DNA of 64,000 bases from Clostridiales bacterium PH28_bin88 (GCA_000987045.1 LAKY01000058.1:180528-244527), one strand, 5' to 3'; shown: positions 51,065 to 60,547, counted from the first letter of the stretch. The notes: a model not told the origin generated them from the sequence alone. Numbers and translations are program-made.

Positions 51065-51657
51065 TTACTGGGTCAAGGTCACCATCTTCCAGTCGGGCTG
51101 CCAGTCGATCTTAACCCCGAAGGTCTCGCTGATAAACCGCAACGGCACCAGGGTCCTGCCTTCGACAACGGTGGCGGGGACGTCGATCGTGGCCGCGTTG
51201 CCGTTCACCAGTACGGTATCGCTGTCCAGGGTCAAGACTACCTCCTGATCGTCTTTCTTCATGGCCACCTGCCTGAGGGCGTTATTCCACCCGACCTGGG
51301 CGCCCAGGGTCTCGGCGATGGCCCTGAACGGCACTAAGAGCCTCCCGTTCCTGTTCTGGGGGTTCACGTCAAAGTTGATCCTCTTGTCTCCCAGGTAAAC
51401 TTTCGCTGGACTTGGGGAGCAATCTCCCTCGCCTGCCCCTGCACCACTTCAACCACCGCCGCTATAATCGCGTCTTCAAACGGGTCACCGGTAACAGCCC
51501 CGGCACCCGGCGCGGCTGCGGCGCCAAGGTCTTCCGCCCGGGCCAATCCCGCGCCCCCCAGCGCCAGCCAAAAGATAACACCAAAGCCCAACAGCAAGAC
51601 AAGTCTTTGACGCCAACCCGCATTTTCCATCCTGTCGCATGCTCTTTTACCAGTCAC
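51065..51657 (-). pseudogene. Secreted stalk-domain protein with a frameshift
   Basis: GTG 51657 (SD AAGGGGG, 8 nt) starts a signal peptide (RQRLVLLLGFGVIFWLALGG...ARA) and a short helix (FEDAIIAAVVEVVQGQAREI). At about 51400 the frame must shift to continue as KVYLGDKRINFDVNPQNRNG RLLVP and a full stalk domain (LLVPFRAIAETLGAQVGW, TLVPLRFISETFGVKIDW) ending WKMVTLTQ. A single-base error in sequence or gene would restore a protein of about 195 residues. Confidence 0.65.
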
Positions 51658-51733
51658 TGCGTTTTCCCCCTTGCCTAAAATGAGTAATGCTAGGTGCCCG
51701 ACCCTTTAACACTTATTTTTCCCGTTCTTCGTC

Positions 51734-51979
51734 TCACGGTGGTTTATTATCTTGCTCCTCGTCCAGCCACTGCTCCAGCAGCGCGTAGAGCTTTGCCAGT
51801 CCGGCAAACCGGCCGCTCCGGCCGGACGGGATGTGCCGGATTTCTCCCTGCCAGTCTTTCTTATCTTCATCCGGCCCAAACCAGAGCCTGATCAGGAAGG
51901 AGACCGCCTTGCGGTTGTATTTTTGAATACGGCACACCCCCTCTGCAATCACATGGGTCGGGGCCAGTTCTTTTTGCAT
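51734..51979 (-). CDS. Small protein of unknown family, paralogue of the 16155 gene
   Basis: 81 residues: PTHVIAEGVCRIQKYNRKAV, SFLIRLWFGPDEDKKDWQGE, IRHIPSGRSGRFAGLAKLYA, LLEQWLDEE. It aligns along its length with the frameshifted gene at 16155-16485. Both lie near MalT/BTAD regulators. The ATG at 51979 overlaps the -10 box of SARP-type site 3, so either translation starts further in (GTG at 51952 is in frame) or the transcript is nearly leaderless. Function unknown. Confidence 0.6.
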   Translation of the reverse strand: MQKELAPTHVIAEGVCRIQKYNRKAVSFLIRLWFGPDEDKKDWQGEIRHIPSGRSGRFAGLAKLYALLEQWLDEEQDNKPP

Positions 51980-52010
51980 GATAGCAAGCCGGCGTTACAG
52001 AAACGTAACA
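51978..52010 (-). promoter_or_regulatory. SARP-type promoter, site 3
   Basis: Minus strand: TGTTAC (52010-52005, one mismatch), 5 bp, TGTAAC (51999-51994), 10 bp, TATCAT (51983-51978). GTTTC between the half-sites and GCCGG after them are the same as in site 2. Confidence 0.6.
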
Positions 52011-52033
52011 AGCTACCCTGGTAAGCGACAAAG

Positions 52034-52106
52034 CAGAGCCGCGGAAGGATTAACCCCTCCACGGCTTTTTTCTACTCTACTACTATTTCAAATTCGGTGG
52101 AAGTGA
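52034..52106. repeat. Terminator-containing repeat, copy 2
   Basis: Copy of 41779-41852 with few differences; same hairpin and TTTTTT on the plus strand. Confidence 0.8.
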
Positions 52107-52140
52107 AAAATTCTCGCACATCAACACCCTCTCTCCGCAT
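52072..52140 (-). pseudogene. C-terminal scrap, second copy
   Basis: Reads REFFTSTEFEIVVE and TAG, matching GELVTSTEFEIVAQ at 41818. It touches the stop codon of the lipoprotein gene. Confidence 0.4.
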
Positions 52141-52590
52141 TTACTTTTTCACCATTTGAATTTCCCCGCTGCCATTTCCGTCCGAATCATAAGTACTGTA
52201 CTTAAAAATTACTTCATAACCGCCGTTTGCAGCACGATAATTTGTTGAGTTCAGTTCCACAGGCGACACGGTGTATCCACTTTTCTTTAAGTATTCAACA
52301 TATTTTTCCGCATTTGCTTTCTTCATATTGCTAAAACCATACTTAACAAGCCCTGTGTCTTGGACTTCGCTATTTATGTCTGCCTTTGGCGGTTCAAGTC
52401 CATTCATTTTGGCGCTGTCCCACATTTCGGTAGCATATTTTGTTGTGTCCTCCGACTCACTTGCTGGTTGCGAGGTTTGTGAATTTGGATTGTTACCTTG
52501 TGAGTTTATGTCTGCCGGCTTGTCGGAACAAGCGGAGAAAAGTAATGTTATCGCCATTAATATGGGGAGTAGTGTTATCAGTTTTTTCAT
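52141..52590 (-). CDS. Low-GC lipoprotein of unknown function
   Basis: 149 residues from ATG 52590 (AAAGGTGG 8 nt upstream). Lipobox LLFSAC at the end of a signal peptide, a Ser/Asn-rich linker, then a small domain with DTGLVKYGFSNMKKANAEKY and a beta-rich end NGGYEVIFKYSTYDSDGNGS. Base composition is far lower in GC than flanks, as in the next gene; both were probably acquired together. Genes 52614 and 52141 form an operon from SARP-type site 4. Confidence 0.75.
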   Translation of the reverse strand: MKKLITLLPILMAITLLFSACSDKPADINSQGNNPNSQTSQPASESEDTTKYATEMWDSAKMNGLEPPKADINSEVQDTGLVKYGFSNMKKANAEKYVEYLKKSGYTVSPVELNSTNYRAANGGYEVIFKYSTYDSDGNGSGEIQMVKK

Positions 52591-52613
52591 TTTGTTTTCC
52601 ACCTTTCAATTTT

Positions 52614-54143
52614 TTACTTTAACCCTAAATCTCTTAAAATGTCATCCCAAGGTATATTTCCTTCTGTAACAGGGGGATGTAAGCCGAATGCCTTTTCGCC
52701 ATGAGTAGTCCAAGTGTCCCCGTTTTTCGTCATACCAACTTCATTTTGATTATATGTCAGGACTTGCATCTTAGGGTATTTTTCCGCCAATTCTTTAATT
52801 CTTGCGGCACTGATATTAGTTGTTGCGCCTTCAGTTTCTAGAAACGGTCTTATATTCCCGTTATTATATATTGCTTGTGCGTAACTCAGTCCCGTTGTAT
52901 GATATGCCTCTGTTTCAGAAGAAACCGCCATAATTAAACCGTCTAACGCAGGGCCACCCATCGCATTTTTTTCTGTTGCTTGTTCGTCTTTCATTTTGAA
53001 ATCTGCCGGTAGTGAGCTTGTATCAAATTTTACATAAAACTCTAATATAACTTCACCTTTGTTGTTCGCATAACGCCCTGTTCCGTCCGAAACAAACAAC
53101 TTAACCTTTCCAATGCTTTTTCCGTCATTTAGAGTAAAGCTCTTTTCATAAGGTAATTTTGCGGAAAAATTGCTATTGTCCGCACCGCCTTTTTCACCAC
53201 TCGGTGACGATGCGGAAGTTAATGTCAATAACAATATACCAGCCGTCAATATCCATAAAACAATACTCAATAAACATCCTTTGCTAGCAAGTTTCCTCTG
53301 CAAAAACCCAAAACCTGCAAGGATGATTGCCCCAATACTCCAACCTACAAGATTTACAGACATGAGCGAAAATATCAGTGCGGTAATCACACCAAGAACG
53401 ATAAATCCAATGAGACCCAATGTTCCTGCCCTGCTTTTTGGCGCGGGGGCTTTTGCTTGTGCATAAAACGCACCCTGGGGATTATGGTATTGTGACTGTG
53501 ATTGCTGCTGAAATTGTGGCGGTTGAATAGACGTAACAGGTGGCGTGGCAGGTGGTTGTTGTGCTATAGCACCAGTCGGTTTACCGCATTTATCGCAAAA
53601 CTTCGCGCCTTCCACAAGCTGCATACCGCAATTACCGCAAAAGCCTGCTGCCTGCGGTTGCGGAGGTTGTTGCGATTGTTCCATTATCGGCGGAATAGGT
53701 GCCGGCACATATCCCGCCGGATACATTGCCTTATTTTTGCTGAGTACCGTCTTAAACTTCCACCCGTACTGCCTTGCAGTTTCCTTGACCGCCTTTGGAA
53801 TAGCGCCTAAGTCAAGGGTATATTCATACGCCTTGCCGTCAAGACCATACTGGACACTTTTCACCTTGCGAAATAGCGTTTTTCCTGACTGAAAAGATGA
53901 GCCGCTATGACCACCAAACGATAGCCCGTGGCCTACCTCAGTTGTTTTTTCATACATATAAATCACATTGTCCTGCTCGTTTGCAAAAACCGAGGCTTCA
54001 TAGCTGATTTTTTTACTTCCTGTGCTCCAGCCCGCATCAAGAAATTCAGTGTTAATGGTAATATCAGCGCCATTTCCGGTTTGCACAGGTATTCCCAGTG
54101 TCGATAGTTTACTGCTGATTTCAGACAATATTTGTTGTTTCAC
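52614..54143 (-). CDS. Zinc-ribbon membrane protein of unknown function
   Basis: 509 residues, GTG start with SD GGAGGG. N-terminal domain of about 140 residues (SYEASVFANEQDNVIYMYEK), a zinc ribbon FCGNCGMQLVEGAKFCDKCG (about 168-187), a Gln/Pro linker, three membrane segments (about 240-312), and an outside domain with AKLPYEKSFTLNDGKSIGKV. Low GC. It may sense or bind something outside and signal through the cytoplasmic ribbon; this is inference. Confidence 0.75.
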   Translation of the reverse strand: MKQQILSEISSKLSTLGIPVQTGNGADITINTEFLDAGWSTGSKKISYEASVFANEQDNVIYMYEKTTEVGHGLSFGGHSGSSFQSGKTLFRKVKSVQYGLDGKAYEYTLDLGAIPKAVKETARQYGWKFKTVLSKNKAMYPAGYVPAPIPPIMEQSQQPPQPQAAGFCGNCGMQLVEGAKFCDKCGKPTGAIAQQPPATPPVTSIQPPQFQQQSQSQYHNPQGAFYAQAKAPAPKSRAGTLGLIGFIVLGVITALIFSLMSVNLVGWSIGAIILAGFGFLQRKLASKGCLLSIVLWILTAGILLLTLTSASSPSGEKGGADNSNFSAKLPYEKSFTLNDGKSIGKVKLFVSDGTGRYANNKGEVILEFYVKFDTSSLPADFKMKDEQATEKNAMGGPALDGLIMAVSSETEAYHTTGLSYAQAIYNNGNIRPFLETEGATTNISAARIKELAEKYPKMQVLTYNQNEVGMTKNGDTWTTHGEKAFGLHPPVTEGNIPWDDILRDLGLK

Positions 54144-54211
54144 CCAAAACCCTCCCTCATTTATTTGTCAAGTTAAGAATAACGTCCCTTTTTCGAGCCT
54201 TTCCGGTTGGT

Positions 54212-54244
54212 ATTTTATCAACTTGGCGTTACAGATTCGTTACA
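54212..54244 (-). promoter_or_regulatory. SARP-type promoter, site 4
   Basis: Minus strand: TGTAAC (54244-54239), 5 bp, TGTAAC (54233-54228), 10 bp, TAAAAT (54217-54212), about 70 bp before the GTG at 54143. Confidence 0.65.
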
Positions 54245-54271
54245 AGGTGGGACCTTATCAAAAAAGCGCAC

Positions 54272-54312
54272 AAAAAACACACCCCTTGAAAAAGAAGTTT
54301 CAAGGGGTGTGT
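54272..54312 (-). terminator. Strong intrinsic terminator after the SLH gene
   Basis: Perfect 15-bp inverted repeat (54277-54291 with 54298-54312) around a 6-nt loop, followed on the minus strand by a T-tract. It separates the SLH gene at 54504 from promoter site 4. Confidence 0.9.
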
Positions 54313-54408
54313 CCCGGTGCAGCGGAATATCCGATACCGCCCTTATTACCCCTTCTTACAAACCATTTATTGGTATCATTATATCTGACATGCATACCAG
54401 AATCAATA

Positions 54409-54436
54409 GGCCGGAAGAACACGCGTTCTTCCGGCC
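54409..54436 (-). terminator. Second hairpin downstream of the SLH gene
   Basis: GGCCGGAAGAAC, loop ACGC, GTTCTTCCGGCC: 12 perfect pairs, weak T content after it. Probably supports the main terminator at 54272. Confidence 0.5.
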
Positions 54437-54503
54437 TGGTTCCCTGTGCGAATTTCACCAACTCCGTAATAGCAGTGTGGATTGGTCAGCCGGTCAACAC
54501 CGG

Positions 54504-56564
54504 TCAGGACTCGGAAGAGGCTACCACCACCACCAGGGAGGACATGAAGATCCCCGACTCCACCTTGCCCACGGCGATGACCTCGTCGCCTATCTTGAGC
54601 CCGCTGAAGGAAAGGCTGTACCCGAACTTGATAAAATCAGCGGAACTCTTGATGTAGACCTCCTTCAGGTTGTTTGTATTGTTCTCCCGGATGACCAGCA
54701 CCTTGGCGGTGGAATTGATGTTCTCGATGGCGCCGATGATGTACTCCATGGATGTGCGGACTTCCACGTCCATTTCGGTGACAAAGCCGCTGGAGACCTT
54801 GAGGGTGGCCAGGGAGTTGACCTGGACGGAGGAAAGCTGGATATACTGGCTGCCCCTCCTGATCTTCGCGCCGGAGGCGAGGGTGTAGGTCTTTTCCGTC
54901 CCGTCCGAAAGTACGATGGTCACCTTGGGGTTGGTCGCCAGGGTAATGGCCTGGATGCGCCCCTTAACCTCGCTATCAACCTGGCTGGCGTAAATCCGGG
55001 TGACGGTGCCGTTTTTCAGTAACAGTTCCACCTCATCCCCGGAGTAGATATCCCTCAGGGTAACGGTGCTGCTCTGCCGCCGCACCCTCACGTCGGCGGC
55101 TACCGGGAAGCTCTCCACCGTGCCGTCCTTCTTCTCCACCCGGATCGCTTCCCGGGGAGCAAAGGAAACACCCAGGAGCGTCCCGGTTAACTCCCACTCG
55201 ATGCTGGTGGCCTGCAGCAGGGTAATGGCGGTACCTCTTACGGTCGCCTCCACTTTCTGGCCCGGGTAGAGTTCCTGCACCGTGACCTTCTTCCAGTCCA
55301 GCAAGATGTTGCCGCCGGCCGCCAGGGAGTAGGTGGATTCCGTCCGGTCCGCCATAATCAGGGTAATCCTGGGGCTTCCGCCGGTGGTATCGACGCTCTT
55401 CAGTGTACCCTCCACCTGGCGCTCCACGTTCAGGATGTCGATGCGTACCGCCTTCGTGCCTGACGTGATCAACTCGACTTCCTGCCCGGCAGCCAGGTCG
55501 GAGACCGCTTTCCGCTGGGTGCCCGCATAAATCTGGGTTGCCGCATCCAGGGAAAACGCCGTCTCCCCGCCTTCGGTCCTGCTCACCACCACCGAGGCCA
55601 GGCCGGTGGTGGTGACGCTCTTGATCACCCCTTTGACTGTCACCTCGCTGAAGGTGAAGTCCTCCGGCTTCAACACTTCTACGTAGGAAAGCGCTCCCGA
55701 TGCGCCGGGCACCCCCAGCACCTTGTCGCCCCGCTGGAGCTGCAGCAGGTCAACCTTCTTGTTATCCTTAAAAATCAGGGCATCCGTCGCAACCTGCACG
55801 GTTACGGACACGGCGCCGGAAAGGGTGAGGATGAGAGACCGGTCCGCCGGGCTTACGGAGAAAACCTCACCCCTGGTTTCAGCGGCAGCCAGTTTCTTCA
55901 CCTGCCCGTCGACCCTGGCCATGATGGACGCCACCTGCGCCCGGGTAACGGCATTCAGTGCCCCGAAGCTCCCGTCGCTGTTACCGGACATGATGTTCCT
56001 GTTCCGCATCACCGCTACATACCCGACGGCCCAGGCAGGGATGTTTCGGGCGTCGGTATACGGCAGAACGGTATTGGACAGGGCGGCCGCTTCCGCCTCC
56101 AAACCCATGGCCCGGGTGATGAAGACCGCCACCTCGTAACGGTTCGCCCCGTCAGCGGGCCTGAAATTCTCCAGGTCCTGGCCGGCGATGATCCCCTTTT
56201 CCACCGCGTAGGCCACCTGGTCCCTGGCCCACGAACTGACCCTTTCGGGGTTTTTAAACGAAGCAGGCATCTGCTTCCCCCAGGAGTCCTTGACCATGTC
56301 CATTACCCTGAGCAGCATCACCACCAGCTGTTCCCGGGTAACGGTGCTGTTGGGGCTGTAGAAGTCGGAAGTTACCCCCGCCACTACCCCCTTGGCCTTC
56401 ATTTTGGCGATGTCCTTTTCCGCCCAGTGGCCCGCGGGGACATCCAGGAAGACGCCGGCAGGCAGCGTCGTTACCGATACGGACGCGGCCACTGCCGGAC
56501 TGATGAAAGTTATCAACAAGCAAATCAGGGTCAGAAATCCAACCAGCCTCCGTAGCCTCAGCAC
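54504..56564 (-). CDS. SLH-domain S-layer-like protein with repeated beta modules
   Basis: 686 residues. Signal peptide (LVGFLTLICLLITFISPAVA), three SLH repeats at about 40-220 (GHWAEKDIAKMKAKGVVAGV, VAYAVEKGIIAGQDLENFRP, GYVAVMRNRNIMSGNSDGSF), then about five or six copies of an 80-90-residue beta module ('V-x-G-x-I-x-S-V ... DGTxxxYxL ... dLxxGqeVEL ... I'). Such modules occur in surface-layer proteins of Clostridia. GTG start with SD GAGGGG. It follows the ABC export genes on the same strand by 79 bp. Confidence 0.88.
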   Translation of the reverse strand: MLRLRRLVGFLTLICLLITFISPAVAASVSVTTLPAGVFLDVPAGHWAEKDIAKMKAKGVVAGVTSDFYSPNSTVTREQLVVMLLRVMDMVKDSWGKQMPASFKNPERVSSWARDQVAYAVEKGIIAGQDLENFRPADGANRYEVAVFITRAMGLEAEAAALSNTVLPYTDARNIPAWAVGYVAVMRNRNIMSGNSDGSFGALNAVTRAQVASIMARVDGQVKKLAAAETRGEVFSVSPADRSLILTLSGAVSVTVQVATDALIFKDNKKVDLLQLQRGDKVLGVPGASGALSYVEVLKPEDFTFSEVTVKGVIKSVTTTGLASVVVSRTEGGETAFSLDAATQIYAGTQRKAVSDLAAGQEVELITSGTKAVRIDILNVERQVEGTLKSVDTTGGSPRITLIMADRTESTYSLAAGGNILLDWKKVTVQELYPGQKVEATVRGTAITLLQATSIEWELTGTLLGVSFAPREAIRVEKKDGTVESFPVAADVRVRRQSSTVTLRDIYSGDEVELLLKNGTVTRIYASQVDSEVKGRIQAITLATNPKVTIVLSDGTEKTYTLASGAKIRRGSQYIQLSSVQVNSLATLKVSSGFVTEMDVEVRTSMEYIIGAIENINSTAKVLVIRENNTNNLKEVYIKSSADFIKFGYSLSFSGLKIGDEVIAVGKVESGIFMSSLVVVVASSES

Positions 56565-56642
56565 AGCATCACACCCCTCGCTTTTCGTTTGTGATCTCTT
56601 TTCTACCTCCCCGGTGGAAAATCCTTCATGGTTCGTCCTTAT

Positions 56643-58019
56643 TTAACGCCGCAGCGCTTCCACCGGCGGCACCGACGAGGCGGAGATGGCGGGGTAGACG
56701 CCGAACAGGAGGCCGGCCGCCAGGGCGACGCCGCTGGCAATCTCAATCGCCTGGAGGCTGATGACCGTCTCGAAACCGTACTGGGAAAAGACGTTCACAC
56801 CCCAGATACCCGCCGCCACGCCGGCGATGGCGCCGATGCCGCTCAGGTAGAGGGCTTCCAGCAGGAACTGCGCCAGGAGGTCCCCCTGCTTGGCGCCCAG
56901 AGCCCGGCGGACGCCGATTTCACTGGTCCGTTCGGTTACCGCTACCAGCATGATGTTCATGATCCCTAAGCCCCCGACCAGCAGGGACACCGCCGCAATT
57001 CCCCCCAACAGGAGGGTCATCACCCGGTTGGCCTTGTCGGCTTCATTCACCAGCTGGTTCAGGTTGGTGATGGTGATCAGGTCCTTCCCGGTGGCCAGGC
57101 CCGGTGCCTGCTGCTGTTCCGGACCCTGCGGGCCGGCGGATTTGGTGATCATTTCTTTTGTGGATCCTCTCATTATTCTGGTGGGTACAGGTTTACCGCC
57201 AAATTCAGCCGCCGGGCCTCCCGTTTCCTGGCCGCCGGGCGAGACCGGCGTCGGCGCGCTCTGGTCCAGGCCCAGCTTGCGGCGGAAAATGCGGCCCAAC
57301 TGGACCACGGCCAGGTCCGCTTCCTGGGATGATCCCGCCTTGGCCCAGATCTCCTCCACCGTCTTCTTCTTGGCGATCCGCTGGGCCGAGGTGTAGGGGA
57401 TCAGGATCTTGTCGTCGATGCCCTCGCCCTGGCCCTTATCCTTGGGTGCCAGCACCCCCACGATCCTGAAGGTGGTGCCGTCGAGAGTGAAGGTCTGTCC
57501 CACCGGGTCCCGCCCGCCCATCAGGCCGGCCCCGACGTTAAAGCCCAGCACTGCCACCGGCGACCGCTGCTCCACGTGCCACTTGGTGAAGAAGTGGCCG
57601 GACACCAGTGGGTGGTCCCGCACCTCGGGAAACTGCTCGTTAACCCCCACCAGGTCGGCGATGCCCCTGGCCCGCCGCCACCGCATGGCCGCCTTGGTCT
57701 GCACGACGGGAGTGGCCAGGTGCAGCCCCTGCACCCGCTCCACCAGTTCCGCCGCCTCTTCGGGTTGAAACTCCACCGCCGGTTCATGGGCCTTGATCAC
57801 CACCACGTCGGAGCCGAGGCTTTCAAACTGCCGTACCACTGACTGGCGCGCCCCCTCGCCGATACCCATCAGGCTGACCACCGAGGCGACGCCGATGGCC
57901 ACGCCCAGGATGGTCAGGGCGGAGCGCAAGGGGTTGGCCAGCACGCCGTGCCCGGCCATCAGGGCGCTGAACCAGAACCGCGTCCAGCGGGAGTAAAACC
58001 ACCTGAGAACCCGCATCAT
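56643..58019 (-). CDS. MacB-type ABC transporter permease
   Basis: 458 residues. N-terminal membrane helix with ALTILGVAIGVASVVSLMGI, a large outside MacB_PCD domain with an unusual Pro/Gly-rich insert (about 250-310), and the C-terminal FtsX core (LVGGLGIMNIMLVAVTERTS EIGVRRALGA). It acts with the adaptor and ATPase upstream to move substrates across the membrane by mechanotransmission. ATG with SD AGGGGGAGG. Confidence 0.88.
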   Translation of the reverse strand: MMRVLRWFYSRWTRFWFSALMAGHGVLANPLRSALTILGVAIGVASVVSLMGIGEGARQSVVRQFESLGSDVVVIKAHEPAVEFQPEEAAELVERVQGLHLATPVVQTKAAMRWRRARGIADLVGVNEQFPEVRDHPLVSGHFFTKWHVEQRSPVAVLGFNVGAGLMGGRDPVGQTFTLDGTTFRIVGVLAPKDKGQGEGIDDKILIPYTSAQRIAKKKTVEEIWAKAGSSQEADLAVVQLGRIFRRKLGLDQSAPTPVSPGGQETGGPAAEFGGKPVPTRIMRGSTKEMITKSAGPQGPEQQQAPGLATGKDLITITNLNQLVNEADKANRVMTLLLGGIAAVSLLVGGLGIMNIMLVAVTERTSEIGVRRALGAKQGDLLAQFLLEALYLSGIGAIAGVAAGIWGVNVFSQYGFETVISLQAIEIASGVALAAGLLFGVYPAISASSVPPVEALRR

Positions 58020-58028
58020 GCCTCCCCC

Positions 58029-59801
58029 TTACTTGGAACCCGGCGCACCGGCACCGCTGTTCCCGGTGTTATTCGAAGACCCGTTCTGGTCCTTGTCGCC
58101 CCCCGGGGTACCCGGCAGCAAGGCGTCCTTGGACTGGATACGCTGGCTGGGGAGGAGATCCGCCGTGCTGCCGGTAATCACCAGCTGCCCTTCTTCCAAC
58201 CCGCTTTTCACCTCGGCCACCCGGTCGTTCATCAAGCCAAGTTCGACGGCGACCACCTTGGTCGTACCGTCGGGCAGGAGGATTTCCACCTTTGACTGCC
58301 CATCCTCCTCGAAGATGGCCTCCAATGGGACCAGCAACACGCCGGTCGCGCTGCCCGCCTTGACATGGGCCTTGCCCTGCATGCCGGGCCTGAGTTCCAC
58401 ACTCCCCACAACCTTGATATTCACGCCAAAGCGGGTGATCCCGTTCTGGTCATATCCCATGGTGTCGACCATCTCTACCGAACCCTCAAAAGTCCTGCCG
58501 GGGAGGGCGTCGACGGTCACCTGCACCGGCGCACCCTGCTGTACCAGCAGTACGTCCACATCGTCCACCTGGCCCCATAACCGCATGTCGGAGGTGTTAT
58601 AGATATAGCCGAACCACTCGCCCGGCCCTACCGTTTGGCCGGCCTGCTTCTCTATGTTAGCCACGATGCCGTCCATGGGCGCCCGGATCTCCAGCTTGTT
58701 TTGCTGCGATATCAAGTCGGATAATTCCATTTCCTGCTGGCGGATCTTGTCCAGCTTGGCCTCGATGTCCTGCTGGGCTTCCTTTCCCGCCAGGGAAACC
58801 AGCGGGTCACCGGCCTTCACCGTCTGCATCTCTTTTACGTAAACCCGGGTCGCGATGGCGTCCGCCTTGTTATAAACCCGCTCCTCCTGGACAAACCCCT
58901 CGATACTGGCATAATACCGTGTCCAGAAGGCATCCATGGCAAGGGCGGTGTCATTGGTTTCATCCACGTCGGCGCTGCGGAGAATTCCCACCCGCGCCTG
59001 CATTCCAGGGCGGAGGAGACCCGTGTTCTCCCCTTCCAGCGTCACCCAGTAAACAAACTCGTACTGCTCCGACTCGCTGCTGCCGTACGAGGAAAACTCG
59101 CTCGTCAACTGGGACACGTCTTCCGGGATGGGGTTGGTGTTCACGTCCGTGACCTCAACCTTCACTAATCCCTCCATCTGGGGAAAGCGCAGGACCGCCC
59201 GGTCGCCCACCTTTACCTGGGAGATTTCCCCAGGGGTAAACTTGGCGATCACCCGGAAGCGGGAATCATCCACTATCCGGGCGACTGTAACCCCCTGCTC
59301 TATTTTCGTCCCTTCCTTGGCTGTCAACCCGACCACCCGGCCGTCAATAGGGGCGCGCAGCGTAATGCCCTTAGCGGGGTCGATGCGGTCCACCTGATCA
59401 ACAGGGACATCCATCAAGTCCGCCAGGGACTGCCGGTTGGCCCGGATCTGCTCCTCCAGGCTCTTGATTCTCGTCTCCAGGTCCGGTGAAGCCAGGATGG
59501 CCACCACCTCGCCCTGGTAAACCGGATCTCCTGCCTGCACCAGGAGCGCGTCGATTATGTAACTGCTTGCACCCATCGCGCCGCGGCTGTAATCCACCTG
59601 CAGGCCGCCGCCCCGGGATGGGTTTAACGGACCGGTCACGTCCACCCCCACGTAGATATCCCCCCGGGTGACGGGCTGGGTGGAGTAAACCGGCCCTGTC
59701 GCCTCCTGTTCCGGCGGGGGAACCAGCTGCTGGTAGGCGTAGTAGCCGCCCCCCAAGACAACGACAAGGATCAGGACGATCATGAAAATACGTTGGATCA
59801 C
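58029..59801 (-). CDS. HlyD/MacA-family adaptor protein
   Basis: 590 residues from GTG 59801 (SD GGAGGTG; overlaps the ATPase stop as GTGA). One membrane anchor (IVLILVVVLGGGYYAYQQL), then two lipoyl/barrel blocks: GITLRAPIDGRVVGLTAKEG and LEIRAPMDGIVANIEKQAGQ, coiled coils and a C-terminal RPGMQGKAHVKAG. The doubled lipoyl part makes it longer than usual MacA (about 380-400). The Gly/Ser/Asn-rich C-terminus is probably flexible. Confidence 0.85.
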   Translation of the reverse strand: MIQRIFMIVLILVVVLGGGYYAYQQLVPPPEQEATGPVYSTQPVTRGDIYVGVDVTGPLNPSRGGGLQVDYSRGAMGASSYIIDALLVQAGDPVYQGEVVAILASPDLETRIKSLEEQIRANRQSLADLMDVPVDQVDRIDPAKGITLRAPIDGRVVGLTAKEGTKIEQGVTVARIVDDSRFRVIAKFTPGEISQVKVGDRAVLRFPQMEGLVKVEVTDVNTNPIPEDVSQLTSEFSSYGSSESEQYEFVYWVTLEGENTGLLRPGMQARVGILRSADVDETNDTALAMDAFWTRYYASIEGFVQEERVYNKADAIATRVYVKEMQTVKAGDPLVSLAGKEAQQDIEAKLDKIRQQEMELSDLISQQNKLEIRAPMDGIVANIEKQAGQTVGPGEWFGYIYNTSDMRLWGQVDDVDVLLVQQGAPVQVTVDALPGRTFEGSVEMVDTMGYDQNGITRFGVNIKVVGSVELRPGMQGKAHVKAGSATGVLLVPLEAIFEEDGQSKVEILLPDGTTKVVAVELGLMNDRVAEVKSGLEEGQLVITGSTADLLPSQRIQSKDALLPGTPGGDKDQNGSSNNTGNSGAGAPGSK

Positions 59802-60547
59802 TTCTCTTGCACCTCCGGTTGTAAGCTGACGGCCGCTTCCTCCCGCCACGCGACCAGGGACTGCTCCAGGGTTTCTTCCCGCTCCATCTCGCCGTCCAGC
59901 AGGTGGATCACCCGGTGGCCGTGGCGGGCGATGTTGTCCTCATGGGTAACCTGGACGATGGTCAAACCCTGCTCACGGTTCAGCCGCTGGAAAATAGCCA
60001 TGATGTTGCGGCCCGAGCGGGAATCCAGGGCGCCGGTGGGTTCGTCCGCCAGGATGACCGCCGGCTCCCCGGCCAGGGCCCGGGCAATGGCCACCCGCTG
60101 CTGCTCGCCCCCTGAAAGTTGAGACGGCCGGTGGCGTCTCCGCTCAGCCAGCCCGACGGCTTCCAGGGCCGCCACCGCCCGGCGGCGGCGTTCCCGGCCG
60201 CCCATCCCGCGGTAAATCAACGGCAGTTCCACGTTGGCCTGGGCGTCCAGGTCCGGCAGCAGGTGGAAACTCTGAAACACAAAGCCGATAAAGCGGTTCC
60301 TGATGTCCGCCAGCCGGCTGTCGCTGCACCTTTCCACCCGCTGGCCGGCCAGTTCATATGTACCCGATGTCGGCCGGTCGAGGCAGCCGATCACATTCAA
60401 AAGAGTGGACTTGCCGGATCCGGAGGGTCCCATGATGGAAATAAAGTCACCCTGCTCGACCGTCAGGGTGATGTCTTTAAGGGCATCAACCCGGATCTGC
60501 CCCGACTTGTACTGGCGCGTAATCCCCTTGAGTTCAAGTAATGGCAA
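59798..60547 (-). CDS. MacB/LolD-type ABC transporter ATPase
   Basis: 249 residues. Walker A GPSGSGKST, Q-loop GFVFQSFHLL, signature LSGGEQQRVAIARAL, Walker B VILADEPTGALD, H-loop VTHED. TTG start with SD AAGGAG. First gene of ATPase-adaptor-permease-SLH protein. A defence, peptide or lipid export role is possible; the SLH gene downstream points to surface assembly. Confidence 0.92.
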   Translation of the reverse strand: MPLLELKGITRQYKSGQIRVDALKDITLTVEQGDFISIMGPSGSGKSTLLNVIGCLDRPTSGTYELAGQRVERCSDSRLADIRNRFIGFVFQSFHLLPDLDAQANVELPLIYRGMGGRERRRRAVAALEAVGLAERRRHRPSQLSGGEQQRVAIARALAGEPAVILADEPTGALDSRSGRNIMAIFQRLNREQGLTIVQVTHEDNIARHGHRVIHLLDGEMEREETLEQSLVAWREEAAVSLQPEVQEK

